Shown here one piece after another: positions 15,657-24,360 of a DNA stretch of 44,702 bases. This DNA is from an uncultured Alphaproteobacteria bacterium (GTDB lineage: Bacteria; Pseudomonadota; Alphaproteobacteria; Caulobacterales; Aquidulcibacteraceae). The stretch spans positions 1-44,702 of the forward strand of contig CADEEA010000022.1 in assembly GCA_902826245.1 (NCBI GenBank), read 5' to 3'. The position numbers and the translations under genes are program-made. The notes beneath the pieces are model-generated. The model was not told where the DNA came from. It saw only the letters and a list, made by a program, of their open reading frames with translations, and did no database searches. Position 1 is the stretch's first letter. Each line of letters begins with the position of its first letter.

Positions 15657-17072
15657 TTAAGGAGTCGCTGCCGGCGTCCGCGTACCGCCGACGACCTCCA
15701 CAACAGCGCCGCTATCGCGGCGCACCTGGCGCAGGGTGTCGATGCGACTGCGTTCGATTTCAAACAGCTCGCGATCGCGCCCGCTGAGATTGCGGCCATT
15801 GGCGACCTGCAAATTCATCGGATTGACTTGTTGGCCGCGTCGCAACACCTCGTAGTGGAGATGCGGGCCAGTGGAGCGGCCGGTATTGCCGACATAGCCG
15901 ATCACCTGCCCCTGGCGCACCGCTACCCCCGCGCGCACGCCGCGGGCAAAGCGCGAAAGGTGCGCATAAGCGGTCTCGTAGCCGTTGCCATGGCGGATGC
16001 GGATGTAGTTTCCGTAGGTGCTGTAAGGCCCCGCGCGCGCAATCGTGCCGTCGCCCGCCGCCAGGATTGGCGTGCCAATCGAGGCGGCGAAATCGGTGCC
16101 GCGATGCATGCGCGAATAGCCCAGCACCGGGTGGCGGCGCATGCCGAAGCCCGAGGAAAGTCGCGCGCCGTTGATGGGGGTCTTCATCAGGAAGCGCCGC
16201 GCGCTCTTGCCGTCGCCGTCGTACCAGTCCGGCCGAGAATCGCCGGGCGCCTGGAAGGCGTAGAAAGCACGCGCACCGCGGCGGGTCTCCAGCGACAGAA
16301 ACAGCAAATCTCCGGTGCGAACAGTGTTTCCCTCGTCATCGTAAAAACGCTCGAACACCAGTTCGAAATGATCGCCTGGGCGCACGTCGCGTTGGAAGTC
16401 GACGTCATAGGCGAAGGCGTCAGCAAGGGTAGCGACTTCGCGGTCGGTGGCGCCTCCATCGAGCGCGCTCGCATAGAGGCTTGTGTCAACCGCAGCGGAG
16501 ACACGGGCGATTTCAAACGTCACCGGCATCAGCACCTGGCGGGCGGCAAACGAGCCGTTGGCCATGCGGTTGGCGGTGACAGTGGCGCCCGGCTCGGAGC
16601 GGAAAGCGATCCCTGTTAGTTCGGCCCCTCCGGTGTCGCGCCTGAAGAACAAGCTTACTTCCTGGCCTGGCCGCAATTGGCGGGGATTATAGACGTCCAC
16701 GATCGAAGCCATGGCCGCGTTAAGCTCGGCTCGGTCGGCGCCCGCTCGGGACAGCAAGCCGGCAAGCGTCTCCCCCGCGCCCACGCGAACCTCGCGCGCC
16801 TCCTGGCGCAGATAAGATTCGGTAAATGCGACATGCTCAGCCTCCCGTGCGGAAGCGTCACTCGCGGCTTGGCGGGCGCCAGCTTCGGCGGAACCCCCAA
16901 ACAGACCGGCGTTCCAGGCCAACGCCATGCCGATCCCGGCCGCGCCAGCTATGACCGCCAGGCCCGCAAGGCCTTTCCTGGGGCGAGCCCGCAGCTGGGG
17001 GAGGTCTGCCGTCAAAATCTGTTGCTCCAACACGCCCCATCGAAAAAACCGCTTCCCGACAAGGCCTTCCAT
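15657..17072 (-). CDS. M23 (LytM) family metallopeptidase, membrane anchored
   Basis: 471 residues. A short cytoplasmic N terminus, one helix (about 34-52, GLAGLAVIAGAAGIGMALAW), then a LysM/OapA-like linker region and a C-terminal peptidase M23 domain. Expected zinc ligands are His323 and Asp327 in HRGTDFAA and His406 in GPHLHYEV; His371 in AYAHLS is the catalytic histidine. It should cut peptidoglycan cross-links in the periplasm. It is divergent from ydbH. The ATG at 17072 has no Shine-Dalgarno sequence and its A lies in a hairpin; a GTG at codon 14 is an alternative start. Confidence 0.92.
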   Translation of the reverse strand: MEGLVGKRFFRWGVLEQQILTADLPQLRARPRKGLAGLAVIAGAAGIGMALAWNAGLFGGSAEAGARQAASDASAREAEHVAFTESYLRQEAREVRVGAGETLAGLLSRAGADRAELNAAMASIVDVYNPRQLRPGQEVSLFFRRDTGGAELTGIAFRSEPGATVTANRMANGSFAARQVLMPVTFEIARVSAAVDTSLYASALDGGATDREVATLADAFAYDVDFQRDVRPGDHFELVFERFYDDEGNTVRTGDLLFLSLETRRGARAFYAFQAPGDSRPDWYDGDGKSARRFLMKTPINGARLSSGFGMRRHPVLGYSRMHRGTDFAASIGTPILAAGDGTIARAGPYSTYGNYIRIRHGNGYETAYAHLSRFARGVRAGVAVRQGQVIGYVGNTGRSTGPHLHYEVLRRGQQVNPMNLQVANGRNLSGRDRELFEIERSRIDTLRQVRRDSGAVVEVVGGTRTPAATP

Positions 17073-17099
17073 CGGTTTGGTTATTCAACCAGAAACCGA
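17072..17099 (-). promoter_or_regulatory. Hairpin touching the start codon of the M23 peptidase gene
   Basis: Read on the minus strand, TCGGTTT-CT-GGTT, loop GAAT, AACC-AAACCGA forms an 11-pair stem with a 2-base bulge. The last stem base is the A of the ATG, so the ribosome-loading zone is inside the stem and there is no Shine-Dalgarno sequence. It could control translation, or the true start may be the GTG further in. Confidence 0.45.
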
Positions 17100-17179
17100 A
17101 CCTGACGCATCCATTGTCCTTAGAACGACCATCTCGGGGGCGTTCATGGACCGGCAAGAACTGCGCCAAGCGGAGAAAT

Positions 17180-20100
17180 ATGGCACATAGGTCTAACCAG
17201 GCCGTTGCGAGTCAAGAAAAAGCGGCGCCCTCCCCCGAAGGCGCCCCCACAATACTGCGCCAATTGGCGGGCTGGGCTACCGCATTCGCGGCCCTGGGCG
17301 TGGCCACCGGGCTGCTCGGCGGGGCGTTGTGGCTGGTTCGGTTCTCGGCTGCGGAATTCTTTATCGGCGCCGCCTTATCCGAACGCGGAGTGGACGCCGA
17401 TTTCGAAATTGTAGCGCTAGATTTGAACGCCGCGACACTAACCGGGATCCGCGTTGGTGACGAGGCGCTGCCGGACGCGGAAATCGAGCGTATCGAGGTA
17501 CAATGGCGCTGGCGCGGCCTGCGCCCCGCGCTGAGCGAAGTCCGCTTCGTCGAACCTGTGTTGAACCTGAGCCTCCTGCCCGACGGACGCATCTCAGCGG
17601 GCAGCCTGCAGCGCATCAGCGGCGAGCCGGGCGCAGCGCGGCTTCGGATGCCGGCGATCAAACTGAAAATCGAACGCGGCTTGCTGCGCGTCACGGCGCC
17701 GAAGGGACGGCTTGAAGCGAGCGTTGAAGGCGATGGCGTCCTCGGACGCAACTTCGCCGCTGCCCTTCGCGCCGCACCAGCGACGCTGACTGGCGACCAA
17801 TATGAGGTGCGCGCCGGCGCGACGCGGATTGACATCGCTTCCAGGGAGGGCGGCCTGACGCTGCGCCTTCAGGCGGGCGCGGAATTGTTGCAATGGCGCG
17901 GCGCGAGCTTGAGGGACGTCGCGCTGCACATTGCAGCTGCTGCGCCGCTTAGCCTCGCGACATTGGATGGCGATACGAGCTGGCGCGTGGCTTCAGTCGC
18001 GGCTGGAGGCGCGGAGGCGGCAATGGCGTCTGGGCGTGCGACCCTGCACATGCAAATGCAGGAGCAGCAAATGACGCCCGCCGCCTGGCGTGCACAAGCG
18101 CATGCATCGGCGCGCACGACGAACCTCGTTGGGGTAAACGTCGATCGGCCGGTCTGGCGCGCTCAAGCGAACGGCGAAGGCGAAACCGGGCGCGGCGCTT
18201 GGACGTTCGAAGCGCAGCGTTTCGCTGGCGCCGGCCTCATCTCGCGCCACCCCAGCGGCGCCGGGGATGTCGTGCTTGGCGCGACCGGCGGCCTGTCGGG
18301 GCACGCGCGGCTTGTCTTTGCAGATGCGCATCTCTCAGAGGCGTCCGCGCAGACTTTGATGGACGCGTTTCCGCTGCTTGAAGGCGCCCCGGTGGCGCCG
18401 ACATTCGCGAGTGCGCGCAATGCACTCCTAAGAGCCGGACGTGACTTCGCGCTTTCAGCGCCACTGGCGTGGGACGCCGTCGATGGCCAAATCCATGTGC
18501 GCGCCGACGGATCGATGGAGGCTAATTCCACAAGCGGTACCCGGTTGCGCGTGGCGGCGCTGCGCTCGGACACACCAACCCTCACGCTACAATGGCCGGG
18601 CGCGACGCTGCATGCGGCTGCAGCCGTCGAGCTGTCCGGCGGCGGCGCGCCGTCAGCGACATTGCTGCTCGACGCGCTCGACTGGGCGCCGAGGGCGCCC
18701 GTTGAAGCCGAGGGTGAATTGCAGCTCTCGAATTGGAGTGCGGATGGCGCATCGATTGCAGCCAACGAACTGGCGGTTTCCCTCGCGCTTCCACCGGGCG
18801 GCGGCGGGCGCCTGGAAGTGCGCGGGCCGGCGCAAGTGAGCGGGCCGGTCGGCGCTGGCCGTGTGAGCGGCCTCGCCGTCGATCTCGATGTCGCGGCGAG
18901 TTGGAATCGCGGTTGGCGGCTTGCCTCCAATTCGGGGTGCGTGCCGATGCGTTTCGCCAGCCTCGAGGCCGCCGGACTCGCCTTCTCGAATGGCGCGCTG
19001 GCGCTGTGCCCTCTGGACGGCGCCTTGATCGCAGCACGCGCCGACGGGACGCTGTCGGGCGGCTTCCAGATTCAGGCGCCGCGGCTTTCGGGCGAAGTGC
19101 AGGATGGCGCCCCGGCGCAAGCGAGCGCGCGCAGTATCGTCGGTCGTTTCCACGGCGCGCCCGGCGCTATGCGCCTGCGCATCGACGCGACTGCGCCGGC
19201 TTTGAGAATTGTGTTCGGCGAACGCCGGACGCTCGCGCTTTCGCTGCAGCGCCTGAGCGCCGATGCGCGGCTTGCGGCGGACTGGCGGGTCGAGGGCGAA
19301 TTCGAACATGGCGCGCTCTCCGATCCCGGATTGCCGGGCACGATCACCGCTATAGCCGGCGCCTGGAGCGCAGCGCCGGAGGAAGGCGCGCCAGTGATCC
19401 ACGTCGAAGCAGGCGAGGCGCTTGTTACCGCGAACCCACCCGCAACCACCGCCGAGCGGCCGCTCTTCAATCCAATACGTCTCTCCAACGTTGGCGCCAT
19501 GTTGCGCCACGGCGCCATCGCAGCGGAGGGCGAGATCGTGCTTGAATCGCAGGCGCGACGGCTCGCGCGCTTCACTGCCACTCATGTGGTGCAACAAGGC
19601 GTTGGAAGCGCGCATGCATCTTCCGAAACGCTCGCGTTCGATGCTGACTTTCAGCCGTATCACATTACTGAGCGGCTGCGCGGCATGGTTGAGAATGTGC
19701 GGGGACCGGCCGCAATCGACGCCGATGTCGATTGGACAAGCCAACGCGTTTCCGCATCAGGCAGCGTGCGCCTCAACGGCGTCTCCCTGGCCACGGCCAC
19801 TATCCCGATCGTCGAAGACGTTCGCGGCACAGTGTTCTTTGACGATCTGTTCACGCTGACCACGCCGCCGGGCCAGAGCGTCAGCGTCGGCCTGGTCAAT
19901 CCGGGTGTTGCGGCGCGCAATGGGCGTGTTCAATTTCAGTTGCTCGGCCAACAGCGCGTGGCGATCGAGCGCGCGGAATTCGAATATGCCGGCGGCGTGC
20001 TGGCGATGGCGCCAACCACCATCGCTCTGGGGGCGGATGAAACCCAATTCGAACTCACGCTCGCAGAGGTCGACGCCGCCGATCTGATCGCCAGCCTCAA

Positions 20101-20587
20101 CGTTCCTGACGTTACTGCGACTGGGCGCGTCGAAGGAAATTTCCCGCTGCTGTTGTCGCGCCGCGCCGCGTTGATCCGAAACGGCGCGCTGCGGGCGTTG
20201 CCCGGGGGCGGGACCATTTCTTATGTCGGCCATGCCGGCGACGGAGCAACCGGGCCCGCGCGGATCGCCTTCGACGCACTGCGTAATTTCCATTACGACG
20301 AATTGGCGATCACCCTCGACGGCGACCTTGGCGGCGAGGTGATTTCTTCGATCACGTTCAGCGGGGAAAACACGGGCGAGCCGGTCGATCTCGGGCCGAT
20401 TGCGCCGATCCCGGGGCTGGGCAATGTGCAAGTGCGCGGGGTCCCCTTTGATTTCAACGTGCGCGTGACCGCGCCCTTCAGGCGGTTGGCGGACACCGCC
20501 GCGTCGATCGCCGATCCCGGCATAATCCTCGACCGGAGCGGTGGCGCAGCCGAACCTGTTGACCCGCCGCCGCCAACGCCAAGATAA
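17180..20587 (+). CDS. ydbH: YdbH-type intermembrane lipid-transport protein
   Basis: 1135 residues from the ATG at 17180, which has GGAG five bases upstream; upstream codons to 17114 look spurious. One N-terminal helix (LAGWATAFAALGVATGLLGG and following) anchors it in the inner membrane. The remaining ~1050 residues are beta-rich AsmA/TamB-like repeats spanning the periplasm. The C-terminal region (DVRGTVFFDDLFTLTTPPGQ, then GGTISYVGHAGD) matches the YdbH family ending. In E. coli, YdbH, TamB and YhdP carry phospholipids to the outer membrane with overlapping roles. The following YnbE- and YdbL-like genes support the assignment. The end is proline-rich (PPPPTPR). Confidence 0.85.
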   Translation: MAHRSNQAVASQEKAAPSPEGAPTILRQLAGWATAFAALGVATGLLGGALWLVRFSAAEFFIGAALSERGVDADFEIVALDLNAATLTGIRVGDEALPDAEIERIEVQWRWRGLRPALSEVRFVEPVLNLSLLPDGRISAGSLQRISGEPGAARLRMPAIKLKIERGLLRVTAPKGRLEASVEGDGVLGRNFAAALRAAPATLTGDQYEVRAGATRIDIASREGGLTLRLQAGAELLQWRGASLRDVALHIAAAAPLSLATLDGDTSWRVASVAAGGAEAAMASGRATLHMQMQEQQMTPAAWRAQAHASARTTNLVGVNVDRPVWRAQANGEGETGRGAWTFEAQRFAGAGLISRHPSGAGDVVLGATGGLSGHARLVFADAHLSEASAQTLMDAFPLLEGAPVAPTFASARNALLRAGRDFALSAPLAWDAVDGQIHVRADGSMEANSTSGTRLRVAALRSDTPTLTLQWPGATLHAAAAVELSGGGAPSATLLLDALDWAPRAPVEAEGELQLSNWSADGASIAANELAVSLALPPGGGGRLEVRGPAQVSGPVGAGRVSGLAVDLDVAASWNRGWRLASNSGCVPMRFASLEAAGLAFSNGALALCPLDGALIAARADGTLSGGFQIQAPRLSGEVQDGAPAQASARSIVGRFHGAPGAMRLRIDATAPALRIVFGERRTLALSLQRLSADARLAADWRVEGEFEHGALSDPGLPGTITAIAGAWSAAPEEGAPVIHVEAGEALVTANPPATTAERPLFNPIRLSNVGAMLRHGAIAAEGEIVLESQARRLARFTATHVVQQGVGSAHASSETLAFDADFQPYHITERLRGMVENVRGPAAIDADVDWTSQRVSASGSVRLNGVSLATATIPIVEDVRGTVFFDDLFTLTTPPGQSVSVGLVNPGVAARNGRVQFQLLGQQRVAIERAEFEYAGGVLAMAPTTIALGADETQFELTLAEVDAADLIASLNVPDVTATGRVEGNFPLLLSRRAALIRNGALRALPGGGTISYVGHAGDGATGPARIAFDALRNFHYDELAITLDGDLGGEVISSITFSGENTGEPVDLGPIAPIPGLGNVQVRGVPFDFNVRVTAPFRRLADTAASIADPGIILDRSGGAAEPVDPPPPTPR

Positions 20588-20648
20588 TGCCCGCTTCAGA
20601 GCAGGTTCATGCTAGGAACGCTAATCTCGACTGGCAGGAGTTCCATTG

Positions 20649-20834
20649 ATGCGGAGAATTCTGACCTCGACGCTCGGTGCGGCGGTGCTGGCGGCGGCCT
20701 GCATCCCGGTGCAGATTCAGGCGCCCGATCGCCCGATCGAGATCAACCTCAACGTCAATATCCGCCAGGAAGTAATCGTGCGACTCGAGCGTGACGCCGA
20801 AGAGCTTCTGCAGCAAAACCAGGATTTGTTCTGA
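20649..20834 (+). CDS. ynbE: YnbE-like small lipoprotein
   Basis: 61 residues from the ATG at 20649, with GGAG eight bases upstream; a TTG one codon earlier is less likely. The signal peptide ends in a lipobox (LAAAC, Cys18). The mature part IEINLNVNIRQEVIVRLERD is the YnbE-family core ('i.inlNv.I..ev.ir...d'). In E. coli YnbE is an outer-membrane lipoprotein that extends the YdbH beta structure and completes the bridge. It lies 61 bases after ydbH and 5 bases before ydbL, in the same order as in E. coli. Confidence 0.88.
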   Translation: MRRILTSTLGAAVLAAACIPVQIQAPDRPIEINLNVNIRQEVIVRLERDAEELLQQNQDLF

Positions 20835-20839
20835 GGCCG

Positions 20840-21250
20840 ATGATGACACACCGCACCTTCTCTCTCGCCGCGGCGGCAGCGATGCTCTCGATGGCGCTGA
20901 CATCTCCCGCCGGGGCGCAGCGCGATAGCGTGATTGCCGATGCGCGGGCCGCCGGCCTCGTCGGCGAACAAGCCGACGGCTATCTTGGGTTAGTCCCCGG
21001 CGCGCAGATTTCAGCGGATCTGCGCGGGCGCGTGGAGCAAAACAATATGCGCCGCCGCGCCGCCTACACCGAGCGCGCCGCCGCCGCCAACGCGAGCGTC
21101 GCCGAAATTGCCGCAGCAGTGGCTTGCGAAGTGTTCCAAGACGCACAAAAACTGCGCGTCGGCGAACGCTATCGTGACGATGCCGGCCAATGGCGCCAGC
21201 ACACGGCGACGCAGGCGGTGGTTGTGCCGGGGGTGTGCGGCCGTTCTTAG
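20840..21250 (+). CDS. ydbL: YdbL-like periplasmic protein (DUF1318)
   Basis: 136 residues. Signal peptide with cleavage near PAGAQ, then the DUF1318 body: VIADARAAGLVGEQADGYLG, NNMRRRAAYTERAAA and AAVACEVFQDAQKLRVGERY. In E. coli YdbL modulates the YdbH-YnbE interaction. It is the last gene of the three-gene set. Its stop lies at the very 3' end of the convergent VapC-like gene, overlapping by 4 bases. Confidence 0.85.
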   Translation: MMTHRTFSLAAAAAMLSMALTSPAGAQRDSVIADARAAGLVGEQADGYLGLVPGAQISADLRGRVEQNNMRRRAAYTERAAAANASVAEIAAAVACEVFQDAQKLRVGERYRDDAGQWRQHTATQAVVVPGVCGRS

Positions 21251-21672
21251 GGATCGCCGCTCCACGGATCGATTAGCGAGAGGCCCAGGCCTTCAAAGTC
21301 GCGCGTGTTGCGGGTCGCCAACGCGGCGCCATTGGCGGCGACGATGCCGGCGATCATCATGTCGGCATCGCTCACCGGGCGCCCCTGCGCGTCGCGCCGC
21401 GCCATCAACGCGCCAGCGAGCCGGGCCGCGGTTTCATCCAATCCGAAGACGACAAGTCTTGATTCTGGAGCGACCAGTTCGCCGAACCGCGTTGATATTT
21501 CCTCGCGGCGGCGTCCCTGCGGCAAGCGCTCGATGCCTCGCACCACCTCCACGAACGTAACCGTGGTCACCGCCAAGGATTGCAGCCCCAACCCGGCAAA
21601 CCAACGGCTGACCGCCTCATCCAGCGCTGGCCGCATCAAAGCCGACAGCACGTTGGTGTCGAGAACGATCAC
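21247..21672 (-). CDS. PIN-domain toxin, FitB/VapC type
   Basis: 141 residues, starting MIVLDTNVLSALMRP from a GTG at 21672 that shares its G with the antitoxin stop (TAGTG). The PIN acidic residues are visible: Asp5 in LDTNV, Glu in FVEVVRGIERL, and Asp pairs in VSDADMMIAGI and TRNTRDFEGL. The closing segment (LSLIDPW) is typical of the FitB branch. PIN toxins are Mg2+-dependent RNases that usually cut tRNA or rRNA; the target is unknown. It is second in the operon, after the antitoxin. Confidence 0.9.
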   Translation of the reverse strand: MIVLDTNVLSALMRPALDEAVSRWFAGLGLQSLAVTTVTFVEVVRGIERLPQGRRREEISTRFGELVAPESRLVVFGLDETAARLAGALMARRDAQGRPVSDADMMIAGIVAANGAALATRNTRDFEGLGLSLIDPWSGDP

Positions 21673-21911
21673 TACGAGAAATCGATCAGCGGGCGGGCGG
21701 ACTCTCGCCGTGGAATCTCGAGTTCGACGCCGTGCTCGGGGCCAAATATCCTTCGCGCTCGCGCCAGAAACTCCGGGCCGGTCGCCCCGCCCAGAGCCCT
21801 GATCAGGATTGAGCGCGCCTCTTCCTCCATGGAATGGCCAGCCTGGGCGGCGCGCACACGCAGACGTTCCTTGATCTCATCATCGAGCTTGCGGACGGTA
21901 ATGCTGGCCAT
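21672..21911 (-). CDS. FitA/VapB-type antitoxin (ribbon-helix-helix)
   Basis: 79 residues from the ATG at 21911: MASITVRKLDDEIKERLRVR, AAQAGHSMEEEARSILIRAL. This is the FitA-like ribbon-helix-helix domain, well conserved with 'a..nGRSmeaEaR.IL'. The C-terminal segment (ARRIFGPEHGVELEIPRRES) is the toxin-binding tail. It should repress its own promoter; repeats fitting that lie just upstream. The longer frame to 22331 is spurious because it runs through the divergent gene. Confidence 0.9.
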   Translation of the reverse strand: MASITVRKLDDEIKERLRVRAAQAGHSMEEEARSILIRALGGATGPEFLARARRIFGPEHGVELEIPRRESARPLIDFS

Positions 21912-21928
21912 AGTCGTAGCGTGACACT

Positions 21929-21957
21929 TGATTTCATTGATGTCAATGATTTCATTG
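21929..21957 (-). promoter_or_regulatory. Operator-like repeats and -35-like box upstream of the FitAB-like pair
   Basis: The 11-mer TGATTTCATTG occurs twice as a direct repeat (21929-21939 and 21947-21957). Two perfect inverted repeats overlap it: CATTGA-TG-TCAATG (21935-21948) and CAATGA-TT-TCATTG (21944-21957). The block is AT-rich in a GC-rich genome and ends 17 bases before the antitoxin start. TTGACA on the minus strand (complement of 21941-21946) could be a -35 box. It fits autoregulation by a ribbon-helix-helix antitoxin. Confidence 0.65.
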
Positions 21958-22045
21958 CGGATCACCGGGCGCCGGCGCACGCCAACGAGGACGTCGATGG
22001 CCATGCCGACTGGCATAGGCGATCCACACATGCGAGAGACCGCGC

Positions 22046-22279
22046 ATGAAGCTGCTTTGGATCGTGCTTGGATTGAGCGCCGCGGGCACGGCGGCTTTTC
22101 TGGCGGTCGCGAGCGCCTGGTCCGGTTGGGCACTGACCTTTCACCTCTGGATCGCGCTGGGGCTGGGGGTTTTTTTGTCGCTGGCGCTCGGCGGAGGGTT
22201 GACCGCCCTGATGTTCTATTCGGCCCGCCAGGGCTATGACGACCGGGTCGAGCTTGACCGCGGCGACGAACGCAATTGA
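22046..22279 (+). CDS. Small two-helix membrane protein, unknown
   Basis: 77 residues. Two membrane helices: LLWIVLGLSAAGTAAFLAVA and IALGLGVFLSLALGGGLTAL. A short charged tail (YDDRVELDRGDERN) probably faces the cytoplasm. I do not recognise a named family. It precedes nadE by 50 bases on the same strand. Co-transcription is possible, although an inverted repeat lies in the gap. Confidence 0.65.
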   Translation: MKLLWIVLGLSAAGTAAFLAVASAWSGWALTFHLWIALGLGVFLSLALGGGLTALMFYSARQGYDDRVELDRGDERN

Positions 22280-22288
22280 GGCCGTTTG

Positions 22289-22313
22289 GCTTATGGTCTT
22301 TGTGAGCATAAGC
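22289..22313 (+). promoter_or_regulatory. Inverted repeat in the nadE leader
   Basis: GCTTATG (22289-22295) and CATAAGC (22307-22313) are perfect inverted 7-mers separated by 11 bases, ending 16 bases before the nadE start. No U-run follows, so it is not a terminator. It could be an operator or an mRNA hairpin. Confidence 0.4.
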
Positions 22314-22329
22314 TGGTAGAAGAGTGTTC

Positions 22330-24360
22330 ATGGCCTCCCGAAAAGTCCATCCCCCTTCCCCGGCGCCCGCTCAGTTCAACTCGCTCTACGCGCACGGCTT
22401 CGTTCGCGTGGCCGCCTGCGCGCCGGTGGTGGCGCCAGCCAACCCCGCCGCCAACGCCGCCGCGATCTTGGATTTTGCAACCCAGGCCGATCGCGCTGGC
22501 GCGGCGCTGTTGCTGACCCCGGAACTCTCGCTCACCGGATACGCGATCGACGATCTGATGTTGCAGGACGCGCTTCTGGATGCGGTCGAGGATGCGCTGG
22601 CCACGCTGAGGGCCGCGAGCAAGCAGCTAGCGCCGGTTGTTGTGGTCGGCGCGCCAGTGCGCGTGGGCGGAGCATTGTACAATTGCGCACTAGCCCTTCA
22701 TCGCGGACGAATCCTGGGCGCTGCACCCAAGAGCTTCCTGCCAAATTATCGCGAGTTCTACGAGAAGCGCCATTTCGCCAGCGCCGCAGACACGAACGCA
22801 CAGAGCATCACTATTTGCGGCGAAAACTGTCCGTTCGGCGCAAATCTGCTGTTCACCGCCAGCGACATCCGCGATTTCATTTTCCATCTCGAGATCTGCG
22901 AGGATTTCTGGGCCCCGGCGCCACCCTCAACGCTCGCAGCACTTGCGGGCGCGTCCGTGTTGCTCAACCTCTCCGCGTCGAACATCACCATCGGCAAGGC
23001 GCAAGACCGCGCCATTCTATGTGACGCGCAATCGCGGCGCTGTACGGCAGCGTACGTGTTCGCCGCCGCTGGCTGGGGCGAATCCACCACGGACCTCGCC
23101 TGGGACGGGCAGATCGTGGCGTACGAGATGGGAGAAAAGATCGCCGAAGGCGAACGCTTCTCGCGGACACCTAAGCTGGTGGTCGCCGATATCGACGTCG
23201 GGCGCATCGTGCAGGAGCGGCGCCGGCTCTCCAGCTTTCGCGACGCCGCCGCGCGTGAAAGCGAACGCATCGCCGCTTTTCAGCGCGTGGCGTTCGAGAG
23301 CGGCATGGCGCCCGTCGAGTTGCCATTGCAGCGCAAGCTCGACCGCTTTCCGTTCGTGCCCGATGATGCCGCGCAACGCGACCGCGATTGCTACGAAGCA
23401 TACAATATCCAGGTGGCGGGCCTCGCCAAGCGCATCGAAGCCACGGGCGCAAAAAGGGTAGTAATCGGCGTGTCGGGCGGCCTCGATTCCACCCACGCGC
23501 TCATTGTCATCGCGCGCGCGTTCGACCTCGTCGGTTTGACGCGCACGAACATTGTCGGGGTCACCATGCCCGGCTTCGCCACCTCCGACGCCACCAAGGC
23601 CAATGCCTGGGCGCTGATGAAATCGCTCGGAATCGATGCGCGCGAGGTCTCGATCGCGCCACTGGCGCAGCGCATGCTTGAAGATCTCGATCATCCAGCC
23701 GCGCGCGGCGAAAAAGTCTACGACATCGCTTACGAGAATGTGCAGGCCGGCCTGCGCACGGACTACCTCTTCCGCCTCGCCAACAAGGAGGGCGGGTTCG
23801 TCGTCGGCACCGGCGATCTTTCTGAGCTGGCGCTGGGTTGGTGCACCTATGGCGTCGGCGATCACATGTCGCACTACAATGTCAATGGCGGCGCACCGAA
23901 AACGCTGATCCAGCATCTGATCCGTTGGGTCGCGGCGTCCAATCTGTTCGAGGCCGCCGCATCGGCGACGCTGCTGCGCGTGCTCGACGGCGAGATCAGC
24001 CCCGAACTGATCCCGGGTGCAACGGCGCAAAGCACGCAGGCAATGGTGGGCCCTTACGAATTGCAGGATTTCAACTTGTATTGGCTCACCCGCTACGGCT
24101 TCAATCCGAGCAAGATCCTTTTTCTCGCGTGGTCGGCGTGGGGGGAAAAATATGAGTACGCGGAGCTACGCAAATGGCTCCAACTATTCCTCAAGCGCTT
24201 CTTCGCCAACCAATACAAACGCTCTGCGGTTCCAAACGGCCCCAAGATCGTCTCCGGCGGCGCGCTTTCGCCGCGTGGCGATTGGCGTGCGCCCAGCGAC
24301 GCCGCAGCAACGACATGGCTCGATGAGCTTGAGCGCAACACGCCGGAAACGCTGACATGA
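22330..24360 (+). CDS. nadE: Glutamine-dependent NAD+ synthetase
   Basis: 676 residues from the ATG at 22330; a GTG two codons earlier is possible. The last step of NAD synthesis: it amidates nicotinate adenine dinucleotide using ammonia from glutamine. The N-terminal nitrilase-type glutaminase has Glu65 (TPELSL), Lys134 (PKSFLPNYREF) and Cys190 (LEICEDFW). The C-terminal synthetase has the P-loop VIGVSGGLDST (about 378-388), GTGDLSELALGWCTYG and MSHYNVNGGAPKT. The length fits the long bacterial two-domain type. It overlaps the CysQ-like gene by 4 bases. Confidence 0.97.
   Translation: MASRKVHPPSPAPAQFNSLYAHGFVRVAACAPVVAPANPAANAAAILDFATQADRAGAALLLTPELSLTGYAIDDLMLQDALLDAVEDALATLRAASKQLAPVVVVGAPVRVGGALYNCALALHRGRILGAAPKSFLPNYREFYEKRHFASAADTNAQSITICGENCPFGANLLFTASDIRDFIFHLEICEDFWAPAPPSTLAALAGASVLLNLSASNITIGKAQDRAILCDAQSRRCTAAYVFAAAGWGESTTDLAWDGQIVAYEMGEKIAEGERFSRTPKLVVADIDVGRIVQERRRLSSFRDAAARESERIAAFQRVAFESGMAPVELPLQRKLDRFPFVPDDAAQRDRDCYEAYNIQVAGLAKRIEATGAKRVVIGVSGGLDSTHALIVIARAFDLVGLTRTNIVGVTMPGFATSDATKANAWALMKSLGIDAREVSIAPLAQRMLEDLDHPAARGEKVYDIAYENVQAGLRTDYLFRLANKEGGFVVGTGDLSELALGWCTYGVGDHMSHYNVNGGAPKTLIQHLIRWVAASNLFEAAASATLLRVLDGEISPELIPGATAQSTQAMVGPYELQDFNLYWLTRYGFNPSKILFLAWSAWGEKYEYAELRKWLQLFLKRFFANQYKRSAVPNGPKIVSGGALSPRGDWRAPSDAAATTWLDELERNTPETLT

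Noticed and set aside
18653..19744. Long open frame (363 codons) antisense to ydbH
   Set aside because: Arg-rich composition with no domain; it is explained by GC-rich third positions of ydbH.
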